DNA of 64,000 bases, from positions 1,488,001 through 1,552,000 of the forward strand of contig NW_020167521.1 of assembly GCF_001641265.1 (NCBI RefSeq), given 5' to 3'. The notes beneath the pieces are model-generated. The model saw nothing but the letters and a program-made list of their open reading frames with translations, did no database searches and was not told the DNA's origin. Made by a program: the position numbers and the translations under genes. Source of the DNA: Pseudogymnoascus destructans (taxonomy: Eukaryota > Ascomycota > Leotiomycetes > Thelebolales > Thelebolaceae). The stretch's first letter is position 1; each line of letters starts with the position of its first letter. This document shows positions 1 through 10,180 of this stretch, piece by piece.

Positions 1-570
1 CCAGAGAAGCATACGTAGCCTTTTCCTTCCGTGGTACAAAATGTACGGATAACCACCAACCTAAGCCGGATTGCCAATTCATTTTATGTATCAAACACGT
101 GATGTCGAATCTTGTTGCATAACTTTCATCATTAGTTGTCTTTATAACATGAGCCATTTTATTGTACAATATCTTAACATATTGATCATTCTAATCAAGT
201 TACATCTGTATTCAAAGCATTTTTGTCCCAGAACTGAGCGCAGTTGCTTGTTTTCTTGAAAATATATGACGAGCGATACGATACCTTGGTGTTTTATGTA
301 TTGTAGGGGGTTGTGATATGGGTGTTTTACCAAGCCACTGCCGAGCGTACAGTAGTGCGTGGACCTCGTCCAGATATTCTCAGTCGCAGGGGCTTACATT
401 ATTGATACCATATCATTGCCATACACCAGCATCAAGGTACCATTGAAACGTCAATATCTAATGGATTCGCATGTGATGGATATCCTTTTCTAGATCTATC
501 AACCTAAGCATACACATCGACTACTGGACTATCGTCAGTTGGAGCCGCATGCGCCCCCCCTCGAGGCACC
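1..570. other. Intergenic, left edge; promoter side of the M28 gene
   Basis: No supportable gene is seen in these 570 bases. The short open frames on both strands lack any recognisable motif. The stretch is AT-rich up to about 330 and more balanced towards the ATG at 571, so it most likely holds the 5' flank and leader of the peptidase gene. Confidence 0.6.
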
Positions 571-3245
571 ATGCCCGACGAGAAGCCCTACAAATACGAG
601 AACCTCCCTATACCTACATATGACGAAGCGACGTCCTCTCGATCTCCTATACCTGCAACCTCGCGGCCGGACGAACCAAGCAATAATGAAGAGCGTCAAG
701 GGCTTCTGGGCGACGATGCCCGGCTCCCTGTACCAACAAGACGCATAGGTTACCGCCCACCTCCCACTGAGGATGACGAGTCTCGACGAGATAGCTTGGA
801 CTCTCTCGAATTCCTTGGGTCGGATGAAGGGAGGGACTCAGTGGCGGAGGATGCAGAGATGCGGCGAGAAATGGACGAGATGGAGATAGAGGAGCCCCCA
901 GCAGAACAATCCCGCTGGGGAAAGCGCATATCCAGTATCTCTCAGTCATTACACTTTCCGTTTAAGTTTCGGCTACCAAAGTGGAAGTTCAAGATGCCGG
1001 AACTGGACGCTTCGATCTTCATACTACTGGCCCGGATGTTTGCGCTCCTTGTAGTAGTAGGGCTGGCCTACCTACTCTTTATGAGCGACTTTTTCTCGAA
1101 TGCGTCGCATCGCATGGGGGTTCAAATGTTTGACCCAGGTCGTGTGAGGGACTGGCTACAAGAGCAGATTGATTCGGAAAAGATAAGGGACAACCTCGAA
1201 CATCTCACAGCTTACGACCATCTTGCTGGAACACAAGGTGACTTTGCGCTAAGCAACTGGGTCCAGCAGCAGTTCCTCAATGCTGGGCTAGAAAATGTAG
1301 TAAGAGACAGATACGATGTATATTTAAACTACCCAAAGGTTGGCGGCCGTGCAGTGGAGATTTTGAACGCGGATGGCTCGGTCAAGTGGAAGGCAAAGCT
1401 CGAAGAGGATAATGTGTACCCAGAAGAAAAGAGACAGCAAGCCCTGGCTTTCCATGGCCATTCAAAGTCAGGAAACGTAAAGGGCCCGTTAATATATGCC
1501 AATTTCGGGTCAAGGGAGGATTTCAAGCGATTGAAGGACAGCGGGATCGACACAAAGGGTGCAATTGCATTGGTGAAATATTACGGGTCTCAAGGCGACA
1601 GGTCCTTGAAGGTTAAGGCTGCGGAACAAGCGGGTTTTGCGGGATGCATTATCTACAGCGACCCTGCCGAAGATGGATTTACCAAAGGGAAGGCTTGGCC
1701 CGATGGAAGATTCATGCCAGCCGATGGTGTTCAGAGGGGTTCGGTCAGCTTGATGAGCTGGGTAATTGGAGATGTTCTGACACCTGGCTGGGCAAGTGTG
1801 AAAGGTGCAAAGCGCTTACCAGTAGCGGACAACCCGGGCCTTAACAAGATTCCCAGCATTCCCCTTGCTTGGCGAGATGCCCAAATCCTTCTGCAATCTT
1901 TGAAGGGCCACGGGCAAGCCGTACCTCCAGAATGGAAGGGTGGGGTGCCAGATGTCGAATGGTGGACTGGAGACTTGTCGTCGCCAGTGGTTCACCTCAA
2001 GAATGAACAGGATGAGGTTGAGCAACAGCCAATCTGGAACGTCATCGGGCGAATTCAAGGAGTTGAGCAAAGTGAGAAGTCAATTATCATTGGTAATCAT
2101 CGCGATGCATGGGCATATGGTGCCTCTGATCCAGGATCCGGGACAGCTATCCTTATTGAAATGGCTCGGATTTTTGGGGAACTTAAACACCATGGGTGGC
2201 GGCCTCTACGAACCATTGAATTCGCCAGCTGGGATGGGGAAGAGTACAACCTCATTGGCTCTACTGAATACGTCGAAAACAATATCGACAAACTTCGGGC
2301 GAATGGAGTTGCCTATATAAACGTCGATGTAGCAGTCAGCGGACAGGACTTCCAAGCCTCTGCTTCTCCTGCGTTTGAAGAGGTTATCCGTGTTGTCATG
2401 GACCGAATCAATAACCCTGTGCGAAACGGCAGTACGTTACTTCAGCTCTGGGAGGAGTCCAAAAGCAAACTGAAGGGCCTCGGCGCTGGGAGTGATTACG
2501 TAGCATTCCAAGACATCGCAGGTGTATCGTCTATTAACATTGGATTTTCGGGCGAGCGGTTCCCATACCACTCTGTATACGACAACTTTGAGTGGATGGA
2601 AAAGTTTGGCGACCCCGGTTTCCTATACCATCATATGTTGTGCCAAGTCTGGAGTTTACTTGTTCTAGAAATGGCGGATAACCCAATTGTGCCATTGAGC
2701 ATGCCTTCCTACGCCACTGCTATTGGGAAGTATGTTGAGGATCTCAATCAATGGGCCGGATCCAAGGGAGCCAACCAAGCTGGGAACCCGAAGTGGGACG
2801 TCGAACCGCTTCGTGCCGCTGCCCTTAAATTCAAGGGGGATGCAGAACGATACAAGTCTTGGGGGTCGTACTGGAGGAATTTTATAAGCAACAATGGAGG
2901 CTATGAGCAAACGGATGTAAGCATCATTCGACAAAACTACAACAACCGCGCTTCAAATTTCGAGACTCTTCTTCTGGACTTGGAGGTTGGAGGTGGAGTA
3001 AGTCTTAATCCTATCCCCTCTTCTTTAGATCCTATCTAACATCTGTGACTTAGGTTCCCGGTCGTGAGCAATTCAAACACGTCCTGTTTGCTCCTCAAGC
3101 CTGGTCTGGATACGACGAATCATATTTCCCTGCCATCCGCGACGCTATTGAGGTCGGCGATTGGAAAGCTGCCGAAACGGCTGTTGGAACGGCAGCCAGG
3201 CTTCTCACGATGGCCAGCGAGCAACTGGGTGAGGGAGACCTGTGA
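571..3245 (+). CDS. M28 family zinc metallopeptidase, glutamate carboxypeptidase II / transferrin-receptor-like
   Basis: Two exons, 571-2997 and 3054-3245, join in phase across a 56-nt intron (gtaagt...ttag) and give 872 residues. This is a type II membrane protein. It has an acidic cytosolic tail of about 145 residues, one hydrophobic segment at about 148-171, a PA-like insert (about 290-440), the M28 catalytic core and a C-terminal helical dimerisation-type region. All six residues expected for two-zinc catalysis are visible: H510, D520, E557 (general base) and E558 in DGEEYN, D586 and H667. It is therefore predicted to be an active peptidase, unlike transferrin receptors. Fungal relatives include the vacuolar/endosomal proteins Vps70 and Tre1/Tre2. 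The tail has a short PTYDEA motif that might bind a NEDD4-type ligase, which is inference only. The family call is strong; the substrate is unknown. Confidence 0.93.
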
Positions 3246-3871
3246 TAGCTGGGAGGCTTCATACTCTGTATTTGTTTGTCATTTAGCGGGATCTTGTGAC
3301 TTTCCCGTCGTCGTTTCACCTGTACATTTTCCTTGGGTAGCAGCAGGCGTTGCATAGGTGGCGTTCGCATATGTTTCTTTATAGGATGGCAAGAAGGTTT
3401 CATTGTGTTTATTGTTCGATAGTTACATAGACAGAGGCTTGATGCTGCGCGGGTGGGTATGGCTGACTTAGAGCCTACGCTCTTGAAAGAATGAATATAT
3501 TACCTTGGTATCCCTCGTCGCAATTGTTACTTATAGCCTTCAGTAATTGAGAGTCTTCATTTCAATTACAGTTACTGTAATCACTAGCGTAATGCACAAT
3601 GTCTCGGTCTTTTAACATTTGACAATTTGGCTACTCTAAACCAAAGTCGTTAGCTTCCAAATTTGCAAAGCACGCGGGAGCTAACCCAATCCCCTCGGCT
3701 GCAGGTTCCCCAGCCAGCCGTCTCCTGAGCCAATACCAATAATTGACATCGCAAAGCTTCACGACAAGAACCAACTCTCGACCCTCCTTCAACAACACAA
3801 AAGTGAACGCTGCGCTAAGCACTACAGCGCTGTTTTGCAACCGTGTACATAATATCCATATCGACTCCGCA
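3246..3871. other. Intergenic between the M28 gene and DPM1
   Basis: No gene is supported here. The 3' flank of the peptidase comes first. The last 150 bases form the DPM1 promoter and leader, with CCAAT-like motifs near 3730 and 3737. Confidence 0.6.
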
Positions 3872-4667
3872 ATGGCGCCCAAGGCACAGAAAGACAAATA
3901 CTCCATCCTCCTACCTACCTACAATGAGAGGCGCAACCTTCCGATCATCACATGGCTGTTGAACCGCACCTTCACCGAGCTGTAAGCTTCTCCCTGTGCG
4001 GTTCCCCTCTTCTTGCCTCGAACTAACGTTCCATAGCGATCTCGATTGGGAACTCATTATTGTCGACGATGGCAGCCCAGACGGCACCCAGGTCGTTGCC
4101 AAACAGCTTGCCAAAGTATACGCACCACACGTCCACCTACATGCGCGCGCTGGCAAGCTAGGCCTAGGCACGGCATACGTCCACGGCATGCAATTCGCAA
4201 CCGGAAACTTCGTCATCATCATGGACGCCGATTTCTCGCACCACCCAAAATTCATCTCCGAGATGATCGCGAAGCAGAAGTCGATCTCGACGAACAGTGG
4301 ATACGATATCGTTACCGGCACAAGATATGCAGGGAATGGCGGCGTGTACGGCTGGGACTTGAAGAGGAAGCTGGTCTCGAGAGGAGCGAACCTGTTTGCG
4401 GATACTGTTCTCAGGCCGGGTGTGAGCGATTTGACGGGCAGTTTCAGACTGTACAAGAAAAAGGTGCTTGAGAAGGTCATTCTGAGCACTGAGAGCAAGG
4501 GGTATACTTTCCAGATGGAGATGATGGTCAGGGCAAAGGCGATGGGATGCACTGTTGCGGAAGTGCCGATCAGTTTTGTGGATCGAGTATACGGAGAGAG
4601 CAAGCTGGGATCATCAGAGATCGCCGAGTATGCGATGGGGGTATTTGCCTTGTGGTTGAAGGTCTGA
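3872..4667 (+). CDS. dpm1: Dolichol-phosphate mannosyltransferase catalytic subunit (Dpm1)
   Basis: Exons 3872-3981 and 4037-4667 (55-nt intron) encode 246 residues. The enzyme transfers mannose from GDP-mannose to dolichyl phosphate at the ER membrane, supplying mannose for N-glycans, O-mannosylation and GPI anchors. It is a GT2 (GT-A fold) protein: the nucleotide-binding loop is IIVDDGSPDGT (residues 44-54) and the metal-binding DAD is at 100-102. The protein stops after the soluble domain, with no C-terminal hydrophobic anchor. That matches the human/S. pombe type, which needs Dpm3 for membrane attachment, rather than the S. cerevisiae type. The ATG at 3872 opens the conserved N-terminus, although the frame runs further upstream. 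It is convergent with the next gene. Confidence 0.95.
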
Positions 4668-4889
4668 AGGGATGTATATGGGAGTTTGGGAGGGGGTTCA
4701 CTATACTAATATATGTCATGTAGTCAACTGTAACCGTTACAAAATACAATTTTCTGTATAATTGCTGGGTGTGATCAATTACATTAGCAGCGCTGGCGCA
4801 AGATATTGTGTCTCTGGGATCCATGGCACGGTAAAATAAATGATGGAACATATATGAATTTTCTAACTGTGATTACATCGTATCGTACT

Positions 4890-5897
4890 TTACATATTCC
4901 TTCCACCAGTAACCATAATGGTCTGGCCACTGACATAAGAGAAAAGCGGACTGGCGACAGCCAGGATGGAGCTGGCTCCCTCAGATGGGCTACCTGGTCT
5001 CCTCAATGGGATATCGGCATATGCGACCGATCCGTCCTTTGGCGGCTCTCCCATGCCAGGGATACCGATAGCAATTTTCTCTCCATCAGGGGTGGTAACA
5101 AACGCACCCTTCTCCTTTGCCTGCGTCAAACGCGTGGTGATGTGACCGAACGCGATGGTGTTGGCGCGGACACCGAACGCTGGTCCCCACTCCTTGGCGA
5201 TGACCTTAGTGAAGCCGACAATGCCAGCCTTGCCGACAGCGTAGTTGGCCTGTCCAGCGTTGCCGTGCACTCCGGAGGTGGAGGAGATGTTGATGATGTT
5301 GCGGGGCTCGCCGTCCTTGACGCGGAAGTAGGGGGCGGCAGCGCGGACGAGCTTGAAGGGGGCGGTGTTGTGGACCGCGAGCATGGTCTCCCATTGCTTA
5401 TCGGTCATCTGGTGCATGTTAGCGCCTGTCTTTGACTGCTACTGCCCAGTATCGACGTTTCGTCTGGAGCTGCAGTTTATTGGAGAGCTTACCTTGTGGA
5501 TAACTCCGTCCCAGGTGAAACCGGCGTTGTTAACGATGATGTGAATCTTGCCATTTCCAAACTCCGCCGCCTTCTTTACCAAGGTCGTCAGGTAGTTATC
5601 ATCTAAGACGTCGCCAGCGACGGAAATAGCGCTGCCACCAGACTCGTTGATCTTCTTTGCGACATCAGCAGCCTTGGCTTTAAGTTACAGTTAGTATTCA
5701 TTCTCGAGAGTAGCCAAGGTAAGACGCTCACCAGCATCAATATCAGCGACGACAACTTTAGCACCCTCGTTGGCAAAGAGCCTTGCGGCCTCAGCACCAA
5801 TTCCTTGACCAGAGCCAGTGATGATAGCAACTTGGCCAGCAAGCATGCCCTTTGGCCAGTTCAAGTGGCCAGCGATCTGTTGTGCGCGGGAAGCCAT
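4890..5897 (-). CDS. Short-chain dehydrogenase/reductase, FabG (3-oxoacyl-ACP reductase)-like
   Basis: Three exons on the minus strand (5897-5732, 5677-5493, 5408-4890) separated by introns of 54 and 84 nt encode 289 residues. This is a classical NAD(P)(H)-dependent SDR. The cofactor motif TGSGQGIG is at 27-34, NNAG at 105-108, catalytic Ser at about 159-160 and the YxxxK pair is Y173/K177. D52 after the second strand (VVVADID) suggests a preference for NAD(H). The closest recognisable family is 3-oxoacyl-[acyl-carrier-protein] reductase, but many fungal FabG-like SDRs act on other hydroxyacyl substrates, so the substrate is open. No clear presequence is evident. The MULE begins 323 bp upstream of its start. 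Confidence 0.92.
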
Positions 5898-6220
5898 TGT
5901 GTTTGAAGGGATATGGTATGGAGATGAGAGGTTTACTATTTAGAATATATCTTTGAAAGTTAAACCAGCTTCCCTATCAAAGATTATAAATGGATTGGGT
6001 ATCGCGGTACAAATAAGTGCACACCCGAGGGATTGAGGGACTGAATGCGGGGCGTACCCCAGATGGGCAATGCCGAGGCTAACTCTGGGGTAAGCAAGCC
6101 TCGGAAAGCGGCTGTCAGTCGCCAAAGCTTCAATTATAGCAGCATACTCTTTGGGTTGTCGTATTTCTATCTCATAAGCTTTAACTCGACACCAAATTTC
6201 GATTTCTCTATAAATATATA
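5898..6220. other. Intergenic, SDR promoter side up to the MULE left end
   Basis: 323 bases without a gene. AT-rich close to the element boundary (TATA-rich at 6205-6220), otherwise without recognisable structure. Confidence 0.55.
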
Positions 6221-6270
6221 GGGCAAAAGATCTATATACTCTGTACAACCCCTGTAAAGATTGGTATACC
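6221..6270 (+). repeat. MULE left terminal inverted repeat
   Basis: A 50-bp arm that pairs with 7705-7754 with 47 identities. Two of the three differences put T here where the other arm's complement has C; the third is G against A. Confidence 0.9.
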
Positions 6271-7121
6271 AGACGCTAACTATTAATAGATTTCCTCCGC
6301 CAAGCCGGCTCACCGCCTCGACCTCGCCGTCGCCACCTCGCCGTCGCCATTCCCGTCATCCCCTACTCTGAAAGCCCTCTCCGAAGAGGCCCCTTTTCAG
6401 CTGAGATGTCCTCCCTCGCTAAACTCTCAGTGCCTACCGATGGCACTGAGACCTTGACGCCCTTATCCACGACTTGGGATAATTGCAGAAGAAGTTCTGC
6501 TTCCGGACCCTCCGGAGGGATCAGACCGGGTGATCTTCGTCTGCCCAGAGGATGGCTGTGGCTAGCGCTGCCGAGCCACTCCTCGCGACAGCTTGTGGGT
6601 GCTCATTGTCTTCGACAATGAGCACCGTTGCATTGGCCGAGGCTAGCGCAAGTTCTCTTCGTCTTCGAAGAAGACTTAGCTGCCCTAGACCCCAGTCCCT
6701 GGTATGGCATACCACCTTAAAAAGCGCGAAAAAGGATGAAGAAAGGGCACTAACTCGCCCTCTAGTTAATAAAGAACACGATGTCACCAGAACAAGAGTA
6801 GCAAAGCTTCAACAAAATCTGGTACGAGATTTATTTTAAAAACTGCCCCAACCACTGGCCGGCATCTCTTCTGCTTGCCATACTGTCGCTGTTACCAACA
6901 TCTTACTGTCGTGGTCAACTTCTCACCATGGCGAATTCCGTCTCCGCCTTCTCGCTAGCGATATAGGCGCACAACGGCATAGCTTCCAGCTATTGCCGGC
7001 CTACATCGCGCTCCTTGAGACAGCGTCTCTAGGAGTTCATGTCGATCTCGTACGATATTGGCATGACCACTTCTAGCGGATCTTCGTTTGTCCCCCTGTT
7101 TCAGAGGGGGCACTCTCACAG

Positions 7122-7285
7122 CGCTTCGTTGCTATAGACGGGACCTTTTTAAAGGCCCGTTTCATTCTTACCTTGTTGCTCGCTGTTAGCATTGATGCTA
7201 ACGGCAAAAACGTACCACTTGCGTGGGGTATTGTTAAGTCCGAGAACAAGGACTCGTGGGAGTGGTTCCTCCGCCACTTACGCTA
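7122..7285 (+). pseudogene. MULE transposase fragment (catalytic core)
   Basis: This open segment encodes an MULE-type DDE block. The first catalytic Asp is in AIDGTF (codon 7137-7139), followed by DANGKNVPLAWGIVKSEN and WEWFLRHLR. It ends at a TAG directly after RHLR. Upstream frames (6400-7100) look like eroded transposase but contain many stops and shifts. Confidence 0.8.
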
Positions 7286-7704
7286 GGCAATTCCAGTCTG
7301 TCTCAATGTCGGCGGCTCAATGGAGAGCCGCCTACCTTGACCCGTTGCCGCCGGTTGATATAACCGGATTGTCCGTTCTTGCGGACATCCCGTGCGAACC
7401 CCCTGTGACACGGGTTCCACGGGGGCGGCCCGGGTTCGGAGGGACGAAGCTCGTCGCCCTCAAGGGCGACGAGCTACTCGAGACCACGGAGGACTCCTCC
7501 CGCTTGGGGCCATGGTTGCTGCTGTCCCCGACCCCGTAATAAGTCGATGCTCGACTTGCGGGGAGCCGGGCCACAACTCTCGGCGTTCCGTCGTCCCCAA
7601 TAGGGGGTCGGTGGAGGAGTTGGCGACGGCGAGGTCGCATACGGGGGTTTGGGGGCTACGGGTATCACGGCAATAGGGTATATAGATCTTATTTTAATTT
7701 ACAG

Positions 7705-7754
7705 GGTATATCAATCTTTACAGGGGTTGTGCAGGGTATATAGATCTTTTGCCC
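7705..7754 (-). repeat. MULE right terminal inverted repeat
   Basis: Reverse complement of the left arm. A subterminal direct repeat sits just inside it: gggtatatagatctt occurs near 7676-7690 and again at 7734-7748. Confidence 0.9.
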
Positions 7755-7814
7755 AAATATTTACTATAATATGGCCACCCAAATAATTTTTCTGGGATAT
7801 AGACTTTATTCAGT

Positions 7815-8841
7815 TCAACACGCTGCCGCGTTTGCCCCGTGGTGGAAGTCAAACGCAACTACCAGGCCGTAAAAATGCGTTACTGCCGCCAAAACTACCA
7901 ATATGTGGAATATTTGATGCGAACTTCCCCAAATATCATATTTTCCAGGTGCCCCTCGTTCCGGCCATCGTGCCTATTAATCATCAGCAAAGGGGGCTCC
8001 ACTTCGAATCTCGGGTGTGGCTTACAGCATAGATTCCCGCCCCTAAAATATATAATGCGCCTTGGGTAAGAAGCCAAATAAGACCAATTCGGTCCCGCAT
8101 GTCTTGTATGCCATAGACTTGCACGCCGTGAAGCACGGGGAAGATGGCAGACAAACCCATGGCAACGAACATGGCAGCTCGATACGGGCGCCATGCTGGG
8201 GTGCGGAAATTTTCGAATATAGAAACCGTCGCACAGCCAAGCCCTAAAGTGCATATCTGTATTCCTGGTCAGTGATATAAAAGCAGGTCGCTGAGCTGGA
8301 AGCATACCATTGTCCAATAAGTCCGCTGCAAATTGGGGTGGCAGTAAAAGCCATAGTAAACACTTGGGATGAAGCTGCCGGTGATCAGGAATACGATTCC
8401 TACATAGTCCAACTTGTTTCCAAATCTTGCCACGATATGAGAGTGGTTTGAGATGGTGTGATAGGTCGCCGACATCCCCAGGCAGAACGCTGCCCCTGCG
8501 AAAAAGCAGGCAAATGCGAGAATGTCGCCTTGAGTGATAGACTCATATCGAGGCACCACAACTCTGTACAGGGCAATTGCCAAGACCACTGACCCGATGG
8601 AGGGTATCAGATGGGAGAATATATTCACGGATTCGTTGTGAAGATAGTTAAGACTCCCGAATGATTTGGAGAAAGACTCTGATGCTGGACGATATCCGGA
8701 GATGATATAGTGATTGTCTTGCTGCCAGCTTGGGAGGTCGTCCCAGAGCACAACCAAGGCATCCTTGACCTTCCCCTCTGCTTTGATGACCTTCTCAGCG
8801 ATGGTATCTGGCGTCGACTTTTTGCGCTGGCGAGTCGTCAT
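7815..8841 (-). CDS. PAQR / hemolysin-III family seven-transmembrane receptor (Izh / adiponectin-receptor-like)
   Basis: Three exons on the minus strand: 8841-8308, 8256-8026 and 7973-7815. Introns are 51 and 52 nt and all junctions are phase 0, giving 307 residues. The last exon is easily missed. Reading through its intron ends the protein at SKWSPLC, whereas splicing continues the conserved end (RWPERGAPGKYDIWGSSHQ, then IFHILVV). Family features seen are NYLHNESVNIFSHL before TM1, SATYHT near TM2-3 and the C-terminal HQIFH. These supply the His residues of the PAQR zinc site. Yeast relatives (Izh1-4) affect zinc and sterol metabolism; human relatives bind adiponectin and have ceramidase-like activity. 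It is divergent from the PCI-like gene. The stop codon lies only 60 bp from the MULE end. Confidence 0.93.
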
Positions 8842-9154
8842 TGTGAAATTTTCCTGTGATAATTCTACGAACTCAGATAGTAATTTTCCCTCATTTCTTG
8901 CACAATTACAAGTATTTGAAGTCTGAGAAAACGTTGAGAAGCTGGTGAGGCTACGGATTTGGTGAGGCTACGAAATTTGGTGAGGCTACGAATTGGTGGG
9001 ACCGAGGCTGGCCTGTGACAGCCTATGATGAAACGGATAGCCAATTAGCGGCATTGCCAAGGGAAGGCTCCCTCAGCCTTCTCTTGACGACATTCCGTTT
9101 TGTTTACCCCGCCAGCATCTGTTTCAATATCCGGCGACAACAGCATTTTAACTA
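8842..9154. promoter_or_regulatory. Divergent promoter region, PAQR receptor / PCI-like gene
   Basis: These 313 bp separate two start codons facing away from each other, so both promoters must lie here. It contains three head-to-tail copies of a 16-18-nt unit (see next entry) and a CCAAT box at 9041-9045. Confidence 0.6.
8944..8994 (+). repeat. Three tandem copies of a 16-18-nt unit in the divergent promoter
   Basis: The unit ggtgaggctacgaattt occurs at 8944-8960, 8961-8978 and 8979-8994 with small changes after a constant 12-nt core, ggtgaggctacg. Constant core with variable spacers inside a bidirectional promoter resembles a cluster of factor-binding sites; function is inferred. Confidence 0.7.
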
Positions 9155-10180
9155 ATGTCCGGCCGCGGAGATTCTGGAGGTCGTGCGTACTCTGGGGGAT
9201 GGGGTAGACTCAAGCCAGTCACCCTTGATCCCTTAGAAGCAGTTGGCCTGCCTTCAAAAGGCGACAATAGGTGAGACAGATTGGTTGGTATTACATTTGA
9301 GGTAGCATCTGATTCCTCGACCAGGCTGCTCAACTTCAAGACTCAAGAGAACTATTATACCAAGATTGTGGATCGTTATATGAGCTTCTGTTCGGATGCA
9401 GGGCGAAGTGATGAACTCCTCCGTCGCATGTCGCAGCTGTCACTTCAACCTGGTGGGGCCACGCAGAAGCCACCCGCCAAACCCCTTAAAGGGCTTGCAT
9501 CGTCCATCTACGCCACACCCGATACCAAGTCAACCAATGCTCTATCACAGCTTTCTTCTGTACTCAAAAAACCTGTTGAATATGATTCCTCCAAAGACTT
9601 GTCCGTATTGACAATGTCGATGCGCAAACTTCGCGAGGGTATCGTGGCCTCGAAGCGCATTGATGAGTTCTCAACGCAGGCTTATATTTTTTGCATTCGC
9701 CTCTCTATTTTGATTAAGCACATGGAATCCTATCATCCGGCCCTTCTTCATCTTCTTCACAGGATGCACACAGTACGACCCCTGTCGCGCCTCGATTTAC
9801 AAGAGTTCGCTGGCTACCTTGTCCTCGACCTTGCATGTCGGCAGCAGGACCTGGCCCAGGCGCATGTGGTGCGCATTCGATATGGGGTAAAGGATACAAA
9901 GATATTGACCGTCCTGCATGCGCTGGCGCACGATAATTACTACGTCTTCTGGCAGGTCAAGAGGACCGTCGATGGTCACAAAGCCAAGTTGATGGAATTT
10001 GCCGAAGAGGCTATTAGGTTACACGCCTTGAAGTGCCTCGGGAGGAGCTATTTTACAGTGTCCCTCAAGTTCCTCGAGCAGGTGACAGGATCGACGTGGG
10101 ATGCGCTTGTCAAAGAAAACAGAGTGGGGTGGGAGCTGAAAGGCGGGGAAGTCATTATTCGGAAACCAAAGACACGCTGA
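9155..10180 (+). CDS. PCI-like protein (CSN8/PSMD8/eIF3K or SAC3/GANP superfamily)
   Basis: Exon 1 (9155-9270) and exon 2 (9325-10180) are joined over a 54-nt intron and encode 323 residues. A glycine-rich start (MSGRGDSGGRAYSGGWGRL) leads into LKPVTLDPLEAVGLP and NFKTQENYY, then a helical region. The C-terminal third looks like a winged-helix PCI end: LQEFAGYLVLDLACRQQDLA, then LHALAHDNYYVFWQVKRTVD and HALKCLGRSYFTV. Such domains scaffold the proteasome lid, COP9 signalosome, eIF3 or mRNA-export complexes. Which of these it serves cannot be told from sequence alone. An internal ATG at 9359 is not the start, because the spliced upstream exon continues the conserved block. Confidence 0.8.

Larger units (their letters stand above)
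6221..7754 (+). mobile_element. Degenerate Mutator-like (MULE) DNA transposon
   Basis: About 1.53 kb bounded by 50-bp terminal inverted repeats (6221-6270 and 7705-7754) with only three mismatches. The outer ends read gggcaaaagatc. Flanking 9-mers are aaatatata (6212-6220) and aaatattta (7755-7763), an 8/9 match to the 9-bp target duplication expected of Mutator elements. The interior carries a decayed transposase. The stretch 7122-7285 reads as an MULE catalytic block (FVAIDGTFLKAR then ...PLAWGIVKSENKDSWEWF...) ending in an in-frame TAG. A zinc-knuckle remnant, CSTCGEPGH at 7548-7574, lies in the same frame, but the expected last Cys is Ser. The rest is stop-ridden and the element is much shorter than autonomous MULEs, so it is internally deleted and immobile by itself. 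The family assignment is firm from motif plus TIR plus duplication. Confidence 0.88.
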
